This document shows positions 1 to 6,628 of a stretch of DNA of 64,000 nucleotides, one piece after another. The position numbers and the translations under genes are program-made. The notes below the pieces were generated by a model. That model saw only the letters and a list, made by a program, of their open reading frames with translations. It searched no databases and was not told where the DNA came from. The DNA is from JACDHG01 sp963815295 (GTDB lineage Bacteria; Actinomycetota; Actinomycetes; Propionibacteriales; Nocardioidaceae): positions 372,001 through 436,000 of the forward strand of contig CAWFFZ010000001.1 in the NCBI GenBank assembly GCA_963815295.1. Reading direction: 5' to 3'. Numbering within the stretch: the stretch's first letter is position 1; every line of letters starts with the position of its first letter.

Positions 1-838
1 GCGCCTCCACTGCCGGCCCCGGTGCCGGTCCTGAGCCGGCCGTTGCCTGCCGCTGCTGCTGCAGCGGAGGCTGCTGTCCGGGTTGGTACGTCGCGGGACC
101 GGGTTGTCCTCCCGGCCCAGTGGGCGGATCGGGTATGCCGACGACGATCCGGGTGCTACCTATCTGCACCACAGCGCCGTTGCCCAAGGGAGCGTGTTGG
201 ATCCGGCGCCCGTCAAGCGTGGTGCCGTTGGTGGAGCCAAGGTCGAGGACGCTCACGTCTGTGCCTGCGCCAGGGGTTGCCTGAACCCGGAACTCGACGT
301 GGCGGCGCGAGACGCCGGGGTCATCGATGCGCAGGTCGGCGTTGGTGCCGCGACCGATCACGATGCCAGGCGGTGCGAGTGGGTGGCGGACCCCGTTGAT
401 CTCCAAGTACATGGGGGCCCGCGACACCGCAGTGTCGGACATCTGCTGGCCCTCGACGGGGGTGACCTGGGCAGAGGCTTGGCTGCGCACCCGAAACCGA
501 CCCGTGGTGAGGTCGTCGGCGCGGGTGAAGTTGAGCTGCACTGGGCCGGCGAACAGGTAGTGCTGCTCTTGAGCATGCTCATGGAGCATGGACGCGAGCT
601 CACGCGACAGTGTGTCGCCGTACGTCGACAACCGGTCGAAGTCCGAGCCAGCCAGGTCGATGGTGAACGTGTTGGGTGCCAGTCGGCGGTCTCGGCTGAG
701 GATCTGCGCTGAGTTGTCCACCTCGCGCTGGAGCGCGGCTGCGATCTCCATCGGTTGGACGGCGCTGCGGAAAGCTCGCGCGAAGGCACCCGTCACCATG
801 TGTTCGAGGCGCTGCTCGAAACGGTTCAGTGCACCCAC
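1..838 (-). CDS. fhaA: FhaA-like protein, DUF3662 + FHA domains (3' end outside window)
   Basis: The reading frame is open from a GTG at 838 to the window edge (279 codons), so the C-terminus is missing. The N-terminus (GALNRFEQRLEHMVTGAF...) and the conserved block through about residue 115 match DUF3662. A forkhead-associated domain follows at roughly residues 135-225, with the phosphothreonine-binding signature VIGRG, SRRH and STNGT. After it comes a Gly/Pro/Gln-rich tail. In actinobacteria FhaA is a phosphothreonine-reading adaptor of the PknA/PknB cell-wall and division network, usually next to fhaB, pstP, rodA and pbpA, which would lie off the left edge. A GAGGT stretch upstream supports the GTG start. 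The FHA domain directly following DUF3662, with the low-complexity part after it, differs from the mycobacterial order, so another domain may follow beyond the edge. Confidence 0.9.
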   Translation of the reverse strand, partial: MGALNRFEQRLEHMVTGAFARAFRSAVQPMEIAAALQREVDNSAQILSRDRRLAPNTFTIDLAGSDFDRLSTYGDTLSRELASMLHEHAQEQHYLFAGPVQLNFTRADDLTTGRFRVRSQASAQVTPVEGQQMSDTAVSRAPMYLEINGVRHPLAPPGIVIGRGTNADLRIDDPGVSRRHVEFRVQATPGAGTDVSVLDLGSTNGTTLDGRRIQHAPLGNGAVVQIGSTRIVVGIPDPPTGPGGQPGPATYQPGQQPPLQQQRQATAGSGPAPGPAVEA

Positions 839-1062
839 CGGGGACCTCGTCTACTTTCATGTCTCGCGGCCGGGCCTGCCAGGACTCTGGGGCAGCAGGG
901 GCCTGCACGTTGACTGTCGCGCTCGATCGTAGCCGGAATGGGCGCTGGGACAGCCATCGACGGGGCGGCTGCGGGTCATTCGACGGGGTGGCTGCGTGCT
1001 AGTGTTTCCCTTCGCTGTGGCGGGATTACGCAGGTCATCGACGGTGGTCTGCCACAGTTTGC

Positions 1063-1146
1063 GCGCGGGTGGCGGAATAGGCAGACGCGCACGGTTCAGG
1101 TCCGTGTGCCCGAAAGGGCGTGGGGGTTCAACTCCCCCCTCGCGCA
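1063..1146 (+). tRNA. tRNA-Leu (anticodon CAG)
   Basis: An 84-nt class II tRNA. The acceptor stem GCGCGGG (1063-1069) pairs with CTCGCGC (1139-1145), with one G-T pair and discriminator A at 1146. The anticodon loop TTCAGGT gives CAG. There is a long variable arm and a T arm GGGGG-TTCAACT-CCCCC. CCA is not encoded. An integrase-like fragment begins within a few bases of its 3' end. Confidence 0.95.
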
Positions 1147-1148
1147 CG

Positions 1149-1259
1149 CAACACCACCTTCGGGTGCATGCCCGCCGAGAGCGCCATCGTTGCCCACCCG
1201 TGCCGCAAGTCGTGCAGACGGATGACCTTCAGCTCGACGAGACCGAGGCGATCAACCTC
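1149..1259 (-). pseudogene. Tyrosine recombinase (integrase) remnant at tRNA-Leu 3' end
   Basis: Read on the minus strand, 37 codons give an unmistakable piece of a tyrosine-recombinase catalytic domain: ...VIRLHDLRHGWATMAL followed by SAGMHPKVV. HDLRH is box II of phage and ICE integrases (catalytic His and Arg). Everything before the box and the C-terminal box with the nucleophilic Tyr are absent. The fragment runs into the 3' end of tRNA-Leu, a classic integration site. The natural reading is the residue of an integrated element, now mostly lost. No duplicated tRNA 3' end (second att site) was found by eye within the window. Confidence 0.7.
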
Positions 1260-1412
1260 GGTGGTGGGTGATCCTCGCCAGGCATCGCGATTCGACTTGT
1301 CGGCACGTCATGCTTCGAACACAGGCAGTGAATGCCCCATCCGGGCTATTGCCGCTCGGAGTGTGCGCTGACATGTTCTGATCGACCGTGATTGTCTGGA
1401 AGGGAAGCCGCC

Positions 1413-1989
1413 ATGAGAAAACGTACGGCAATACTCATCACCGGGTTCGCCGTCGCCGGTCTACTCGTCAGCACACCGGCCACCGCCAAGCCGCTGGACA
1501 AGGGCCATTTCCGTGACGTCTTCACCGAGACTTTCGATTGCGACGGCACCCCGGTCGCGAGACAACGGCGACGTGCGTGTCAACTTCCTGGTCAACCAGC
1601 GCGGGGGTACCAAGCACCCATTCCCGTACTACCGGGAAAGTGTGCACGGCACGATCGTGCACACCAACCTAAACACGGGTGGCACCTTCACAGAGGTCTT
1701 CAGAAACAACAGCCGGGACCACAGGATCGTCAACAACGGTGACGGCACCATCACCATCACCATGTTCGCCTCCGGCGGTTTCCGCGCCTACGACCAGAAC
1801 GGCAAGTTGGTGCTCAGGGATCCCGGCCATGTCCGGTTCGCTTTCGACGTGGACTTCAACGGCACTCCCGGCAACCCCGATGATGACGAAGAAATCGACG
1901 GCTCGTTCCGAATCGTCCGCGAGTCCACCGGGCGAAACGACACCGAGGGTCGGGACTTCTGTGCTGACCTGGTGGAGTTCACCACCTAG
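1413..1989 (+). pseudogene. Secreted hypothetical protein, interrupted by a one-base frameshift
   Basis: An ATG at 1413 sits behind a good ribosome site (GGAAGGGAAG). It opens a signal peptide (MRKRTAILITGFAVAGLLV, cleavage expected after a TPATA-like site) and a mature region KPLDKGHFRDVFTETFDCDG. Near 1555-1565 the frame must move by one base. The downstream frame continues as DNGDVRVNFLVNQRGG and ends VEFTT at 1989. Removing one base from the GCGAGACAAC stretch restores one protein of about 190 residues. The family resembles small secreted proteins of unknown function found in actinobacteria. Either the gene is inactivated or there is a sequence error; the sequence cannot decide. It lies between the integrase remnant and a methyltransferase gene. 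Confidence 0.6.
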
Positions 1990-2011
1990 ACCGAGGTGAA
2001 TACTCGGGACT

Positions 2012-2662
2012 GTGGATGGCTGCTGCGACCCGCGCGGGTGCAATGACCTGTTTGGCACTCGCTTCGCGCAACACCGTGCGAAGAGGTATCGCAAGCGGGG
2101 ACTCGACGCTACTGAGCAGCGGATGGTCGAGTTCCTCGCCGGCCGCGGCATCAAGGGCGCCAGCGTGCTGGAAATCGGCGGTGGTGTCGGTGAGATCCAG
2201 CTCGAGTTGCTGCGCCGCGGCGCCGCCCACGCGACCAACCTTGAACTCGTCGATGCCTACGAGGACCACGCGACCCAACTCGCCGCGGAAGCAGACATGA
2301 GCCATCGGGTGACCCGGCGAATGCTCGACGTTGCCGCAACCCCCGACGAGGTTGGGGCTGCCGATGTCGTCGTGTTGCATCGGGTCGTCTGCTGCTACCC
2401 CGACTATGAACGGCTGCTCGGCGCGGCCGCGGACCATGCGCGTCACCTACTGGTGTTCAGCCATCCGCCGCGCAACTTCGTCAGCCGGGGTTTCACGGGC
2501 ATCCAAAACACCATGTTCCGGCTTACCGGAAAGACGTTCCGCACCTTCGCGCATCGACCCAAGCAGATGATCGACGTGTGCGAACGGGGCGGGCTCCGAG
2601 CCGTCTACAGCCACCGCGGCATGGCGTGGCACGTGGCGGGGTTCGAACGCCCCGCGGCCTAG
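2012..2662 (+). CDS. Class I SAM-dependent methyltransferase
   Basis: The predicted protein has 216 residues. It starts with a Cys-bearing, Arg-rich segment (MDGCCDPRGCNDLFG... RYRKRGLD) typical of a stand-alone actinobacterial methyltransferase group. The SAM-binding motif I follows at about residues 50-60 (VLEIGGGVGEIQLELL), with an acidic motif II (LELVDAYEDHA). The middle contains DVVVLHRVVCCYPDY and the end is conserved for the group. The product probably methylates a small molecule; the substrate cannot be told. It begins 23 bp after the broken secreted-protein gene. A GAGGTGA about 17 bp upstream is a distant ribosome site, so a slightly different start is possible. Confidence 0.8.
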   Translation: MDGCCDPRGCNDLFGTRFAQHRAKRYRKRGLDATEQRMVEFLAGRGIKGASVLEIGGGVGEIQLELLRRGAAHATNLELVDAYEDHATQLAAEADMSHRVTRRMLDVAATPDEVGAADVVVLHRVVCCYPDYERLLGAAADHARHLLVFSHPPRNFVSRGFTGIQNTMFRLTGKTFRTFAHRPKQMIDVCERGGLRAVYSHRGMAWHVAGFERPAA

Positions 2663-2683
2663 CGGCGGCACAGGGCGGAAACG

Positions 2684-2908
2684 TCAAGGGCTAGTGCCGG
2701 TGGGTGGCACAACGATGTCGCGCACCACCTGCTCGGGTATGCGCAAGCTTTGACGGCGCACCGGCTCTACACCGAGCACTCGGTCGATCTCGGCAGTCGT
2801 GAGGTGCTCGACGCTGGTGGAACTCGCGGCGATGATGACATCGGTGAGCAGGTCAATCTCAGCCAGCAACAAGCCGTCGCTCAACTGATCGTCAGGCCGA
2901 TACGCCAT
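2684..2908 (-). CDS. Small conserved hypothetical protein
   Basis: A 74-residue acidic protein (MAYRPDDQLSDGLLLAEIDL...) with a predicted helical N-terminal half and the phrase TTAEIDRVLGV. It converges on the methyltransferase gene with about 20 bp between stops. The start has an AAGAAG/GGGGAC purine-rich region upstream. I do not recognise a characterised family. Composition and codon use are compatible with a real gene. About 80-120 bp upstream of its start lie two adjacent palindromes (2990-3026) that could be its operator. Confidence 0.55.
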   Translation of the reverse strand: MAYRPDDQLSDGLLLAEIDLLTDVIIAASSTSVEHLTTAEIDRVLGVEPVRRQSLRIPEQVVRDIVVPPTGTSP

Positions 2909-2989
2909 GTGAAGTCCCCGAACTTCTTTGTGTGCGCAACCATCAGGGACCGAGGTGAGGGCTACGACCGTTTCACCCCAGGGTAGGCA

Positions 2990-3026
2990 GGTGTGGCGTA
3001 GTCACACCATGACCCGATCGGGTCAT
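2990..3026. promoter_or_regulatory. Two adjacent palindromes, possible operator
   Basis: A 6-bp stem with 7-nt loop (GGTGTG at 2990-2995, CACACC at 3003-3008) is directly followed by the perfect 18-bp palindrome ATGACCCGATCGGGTCAT (3009-3026). It lies upstream of the small minus-strand gene ending at 2684. The binding protein is unknown. Confidence 0.4.
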
Positions 3027-4031
3027 CTCGCTATGGCCCTGGCCTGGTCATGCACGCGGGCGCCCACGCCGGGAGAGCCGCGCCCTGGGCGCTTACTGGC
3101 AGTGGGCGCACTGTCCACAGGGTTATCCACAGGGGCATGTGTAAGTGGCCAGACGACCACAGCGCGTAGTCCTTGTGGTGGTGGCTGGTCACGCGTAGCC
3201 GCCTCGGACTATCAAGAAATGGCCAAAACGGGCCAGGTTCACAGCGCGGCAACGGCGGTACATTTCTCCGTGCAGCCGCAAGCTCGGCTCGGTAGAAATC
3301 CGCCGATTCCGTGCCTGTCAGCTGCACAACGCGGGTCTTTCGTCGTCCGGACGACGCCAGACCCAGGGCGAGACGGTTGAAGCCACAGCGCACTCGCCAC
3401 GGGATCCAGGGACGCCGAGGGGGGCGCCGCCTGGATCTTCCGTCGTTCTGGGCAATGTGTCTCGCCAAGTTATCCACAACGCAGGGTGCCACAGGCATCA
3501 CTCCCTGCTGATTGCCTCGGCGTAGTTCGCGGGGGAGAATCGTTTCTACGCGGGAGCATCCGGGACGCCGGACCCAGCGAGGCCCCGGCCCCTATCCCCC
3601 TGGGTGGTCGGGGTTCCCCCGTCGGACCATTTCTCGCCTCAGTGGTCGGCGTTTTGGGGCCAGGACCGAATCCAAGAATCCCCTGCTCGGCGTCACGATG
3701 CTGGCACCCGATGCGTGGATTCTGTACGATTCCTCCAGGCTCGATGTTCGACCAGATCATCAGACCCAGGCAGGGACGGTTTTCTGACGGTAGGCGTCCC
3801 TGCTTGAATGGCCAACGGTGCGCACAGAGGGGTGACGCATAGCTTGGCCCAAGGGGCGCCAGGACCCCGCGCCCCACTGGCCACACCTTCTCGGCTGACC
3901 CGCCTCCCCCGGCCGCACCGACCACCACCCGACCCTTCAGCCGCCATGCCCGGCCTACCTCGGTCCCAGTTCATTGTGCGCCGCCGGGATGGTCCCGATT
4001 TCGTGTGCAGGAGTTTTCGCTCGCCCAGGCT

Positions 4032-4059
4032 TTGACAGGCGTGACCTGTGGTCCACAAT
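4032..4059 (+). promoter_or_regulatory. Candidate sigma-70-type promoter of the GAF-ANTAR gene
   Basis: A perfect -35 TTGACA at 4032-4037 is followed after 16 bp by CACAAT (4054-4059), an acceptable -10. Transcription would start about 60 bp before the GTG at 4127. Confidence 0.45.
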
Positions 4060-4126
4060 GGGGTCGGGTCGGAGATGGTCGGCGCAGGTGCCGACACGGG
4101 GACGCCGTCTAACCCGGGAGGGTGCC

Positions 4127-4813
4127 GTGAACGACGCTTCTGACTTCGCCGAGATGGCTCTTGCCTTGGCCGCCGAGCCGGACGTTGACGAGACACTTGC
4201 CACCATTTGTGAGTACGCCAAGACGGGGCTGCCCTGCGACCACGCAGGCATCCACATCGTTCGCAACCGTGAGATCGAAACAGGTGCGTCAACAGACCCT
4301 ATCGTCGAGCATGCCGACAAGTTGCAGATGGAGTATGACGAAGGGCCGTGTCTGGACTCGGTGTGGGAGCACAACACGTTCGTAGTCCATGACACCGCTA
4401 CCGACGAGCGCTGGCCGACGTTCGGGCCGATGGCAGCGAAGATGGGTCTGCGCAGCATCTTGTCGATCCGGCTGTTCGACCACCAGCAGACGCTCGGCGC
4501 ACTCAACCTGTACTCCTCGGACGTCCGCGAGTTCTCCCCCGACGACGTCGCCTTGGGTCACATCTTCGGGCAGCACGCCTCGGTCGCCTTCGCAATGGCT
4601 CGCAAGGAGCAAGGGCTCAGACAAGCCATCGATGCTCGGCATCTGATCGGCCAGGCCCAAGGCATCCTCATGGAGCGGTTCGGGCTATCCGACAACCAGG
4701 CCTTCTCGGTGCTTCGCCGCTACTCCCAAGACAACAACGTCAAGCTGCGTGCAGTTGCTGAGCACATCATCTCCACGCGCCAGCTGCCGGGCCAGAAGCC
4801 CAAGACCGACTGA
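4127..4813 (+). CDS. GAF and ANTAR domain-containing regulator
   Basis: A 228-residue protein. An N-terminal GAF sensor domain (about residues 10-160, including EYDEGPCLDSVW and LRSILSIRLF) is followed by an ANTAR RNA-binding domain (about 165-220, RHLIGQAQGILMERFGLS). ANTAR proteins bind paired RNA hairpins and cause antitermination, so this is probably a post-transcriptional regulator responding to a signal at the GAF domain. The GTG at 4127 is chosen because GGGAGG lies directly upstream; an ATG at 3974 in the same frame would add an unrelated 51-residue extension. The neighbours are a CBS protein and a general-stress-type sigma factor, so a stress role is likely. Confidence 0.88.
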   Translation: MNDASDFAEMALALAAEPDVDETLATICEYAKTGLPCDHAGIHIVRNREIETGASTDPIVEHADKLQMEYDEGPCLDSVWEHNTFVVHDTATDERWPTFGPMAAKMGLRSILSIRLFDHQQTLGALNLYSSDVREFSPDDVALGHIFGQHASVAFAMARKEQGLRQAIDARHLIGQAQGILMERFGLSDNQAFSVLRRYSQDNNVKLRAVAEHIISTRQLPGQKPKTD

Positions 4814-4850
4814 GCCGCCCCGCCGCTCGACGACGGCTGGCAAACGTGGA

Positions 4851-5228
4851 TCAGCTCTCGAGCGAGCGCGCCACGTCGGTGTCGGCGAGCATCCCCACCC
4901 AGGCGTCGCCGTCGAACACGGGCAGACGACGTACCTGGTGAGCTGCCATCGTGATGAGCGCCTGTTCGAGCGTGGCGTCGGCGGTGATCCAAACCGGAGC
5001 AGTGCGGGCGAGCTCCCCGGCCCGCACTGTGTAGGGGTCCCCTCCGGCGGCGATGCACTGGACGACGATGTCACGGTCGGTCATCACGCCGGCAAGCGAG
5101 CCGTGTGGTCCGCAGACCGGGACCTGTGAGACGCCGAGATCCCGCATCTTGCGCGCCGCGACGGCCAACGTGTCGTTCGCCCCGACGTACTCGTCGGCAC
5201 TCAACATGATGTCGCGGGCGATGATCAT
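4851..5228 (-). CDS. CBS-pair domain protein
   Basis: A 125-residue protein made almost entirely of two CBS motifs: ARDIMLSADEYVGANDTLAV...VMTDRDIVV and ITADATLEQALITMAAHQVRRLPVFD...ADTDVARSLE. Stand-alone CBS pairs bind adenosyl ligands such as AMP or ATP and act as energy or redox sensors. The ATG at 5228 is preferred over one 30 bp upstream because GGAAGG lies about 8 bp before it. It converges with the GAF-ANTAR gene and lies just downstream of the sigma-factor locus on the same strand. Confidence 0.9.
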   Translation of the reverse strand: MIIARDIMLSADEYVGANDTLAVAARKMRDLGVSQVPVCGPHGSLAGVMTDRDIVVQCIAAGGDPYTVRAGELARTAPVWITADATLEQALITMAAHQVRRLPVFDGDAWVGMLADTDVARSLES

Positions 5229-5350
5229 CGGATTGCCTTCCGAGGGAGACAGGTGCATTCATCCTGTGCCCACCACGGGTGCTCTCAAACGGGTGCGTCA
5301 GGCAGGCCGTCCGATGACCAGGTGCTCGCGTTGTCGCAGGCCGGCCGGGC

Positions 5351-6206
5351 TCAGACGGCGATGTCCGTCTCGGCAGGCAGCGGGCATGCCCGGGGATCGC
5401 CAAGCTTGCTCCGAAGCTCCTTCAAGATCCGGGTCAGCAGACGTGAAACCTGCATCTGGGTGACCCCGAACTCCTCGGCGATCCGCGCCTGTGTCCACTC
5501 GTGGAAGAACCGCAGGTACAGGATGCGGCGATCTCGATCAGCACAGGTTTCGGCAGAGCGGTGCAAGTGCCACCACGGCCTCGGCTCGGTCGAATCCAGG
5601 CTCGTCGCGGCCGAGTACGTCGTTGAGCGACGACGTCTCACCATCAGACTTGGGTCGGTCGAGCGAGCTGGGAGAAAAGCAGCCGTCGGCGGCCAGTGCC
5701 TCCTCGACGTCCTTGGGGTCGACGTTCAGCTCGTCGGCGATCTCTTCGACGCTGGGGACGTGACCGCGTGAGTGGGTCAACGCGGCGGTGGTCGAGGAGA
5801 TCTCGGCCTGCAGCTCTTGGATCCTGCGCGGCGGCCTCACCACCCAGGCGTTGTCGCGGAAGAAGCGCTTCACCTCACCGAGGATGGTAGGCACGGCATA
5901 CGCGAGGAAGCTGTCGCTCTTGGTCGGGTCGAACCCGCGCGCAGCCTTGACCAGCCCGAGACAACCTACCTGGACCAGGTCCTCGGCCGGCACGCCCCGG
6001 TTGCGGTAGCGCATGACGATCGACTCGGCGATCTCGACGTTGAGGAGCACGACTTCGTCGTGGAGGCGGTGGCGGCTCTCGGCGTCTTCGGTTTCCGACG
6101 CCAGTGCCAGCAGGTGCTGGGTGCGGGTTTCGCGGTCGGCATCAGAGACGAGATGAAGGTCAGGAGGAGAAGTGCCGATGCGATGCAGATGTTTGGAAAC
6201 TTCCAC
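5351..6206 (-). pseudogene. SigB/SigF-family sigma factor, frameshifted before region 4
   Basis: The first frame (from about 6206) encodes regions 2 and 3 of a general-stress sigma factor: RLHDEVVLLNVEIAESIV, VQVGCLGLVKAARGFDP, YAVPTILGEVKRFFRD and SVEEIADELNVDPKDV. It stops at a TGA (about 5538-5540) right after LAPLCRNLC. Region 4 follows in another frame: DRDRRILYLRFFHEWTQ, GVTQMQVSRLLTRILKEL. Deleting one T from TGC-TGA-TCG gives a seamless protein of about 284 residues. The GTG at 6206 is the likeliest start; another in-frame GTG is at 6227, and neither has a clear ribosome site. Without region 4 the product could not recognise the -35 element, so unless frameshifting or a sequence error is involved, the gene is inactive. 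Confidence 0.8.
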
Positions 6207-6401
6207 AGCAGAAAAGACAGGAGACACGCGCCTGCCCCTTTCAAAACGAAAAGCGACGTGGCAGGTGTCTCGACCACTGCTTTTACCCAACCACGGGCTG
6301 AGCGAGTCGGCAACCCGACCGAATGGCGCAACGTGCGGATTTTCGGCTCCAAACCAGACTTTCGGGTCAGGGTTTTCTGGCTCGCAGGCTTCCCTCCCTT
6401 G

Positions 6402-6444
6402 CGCCGCCCCTGTTCGTGCGACCCGAGGGGTCGCACGAACAGGG
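6402..6444. repeat. Perfect 17-bp inverted repeat containing a duplicated 23-bp element
   Basis: The arms 6408-6424 and 6428-6444 are exact reverse complements with a 3-nt loop GAG; the core is TGTTCGTGCGACCC. The 23 bp at 6402-6424 recur exactly at 6567-6589. It could be a regulator-binding site or a small dispersed palindrome. Confidence 0.75.
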
Positions 6445-6566
6445 AGGTCGGCGGGCTCGCGGGCCGCCGCATCCCGCCTGGCGGCGTTCTCGTCGGTCTG
6501 CGCACAACCCCGGTGCGCATCCCTCCTCGGCCATGCCAGCCGGGCGCGGACGACCCGCTCCCGTTC

Positions 6567-6589
6567 CGCCGCCCCTGTTCGTGCGACCC
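6567..6589 (+). repeat. Second exact copy of the 23-bp element, next to the carboxylase promoter
   Basis: Identical to 6402-6424, without the facing inverted arm. It abuts TAACAT (6591-6596), about 35 bp before the carboxylase start, a position suited to control of the leucine-catabolism operon. Confidence 0.6.
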
Positions 6590-6628
6590 CTAACATGTCC
6601 ACATGACCTGCACGGACAAAGGGCGCGG

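Larger units (their letters stand above)
2909..4126. other. 1.2-kb stretch without a convincing gene
   Basis: Open frames exist on both strands, but none has a credible ribosome site, recognisable domain or actinobacterial codon pattern. The stretch holds the palindromes at 2990-3026 and three DnaA-box-like 9-mers: CTGTCCACA at 3111-3119 and TTATCCACA at 3123-3131 and 3470-3478. A promoter is suggested at 4032-4059. With the integrase remnant and two broken genes nearby, it may be decayed mobile or accessory DNA, but that is inference. Confidence 0.5.
6207..6628. other. Intergenic region between sigma-factor and carboxylase operons
   Basis: The two flanking genes are divergent and no gene is seen between them. 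The region carries a 23-bp element in two direct copies, the first also facing an inverted copy (separate entries), and TAACAT at 6591-6596 as a possible -10 close to the carboxylase start. Confidence 0.6.

Noticed and set aside
3111..3478. Chromosomal origin of replication
   Set aside because: Only three DnaA-like boxes, no AT-rich unwinding region, and no dnaA, dnaN, rpmH or parAB genes nearby.
3031..3928. Long minus-strand frames of 150-200 codons
   Set aside because: No ribosome site, no domain, Arg/Pro-rich low-information composition and overlapping frames on both strands: typical of open frames in high-GC non-coding DNA.
3974..4126. N-terminal extension of the GAF-ANTAR protein from an ATG at 3974
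   Set aside because: It covers the candidate promoter and is unlike the family; a GTG with GGGAGG fits at 4127.
5530..5550. Programmed +1 frameshift in the sigma gene like that of prfB
   Set aside because: No CTTTGA-like slippery codon or internal Shine-Dalgarno spacing; mutation or sequence error is simpler.
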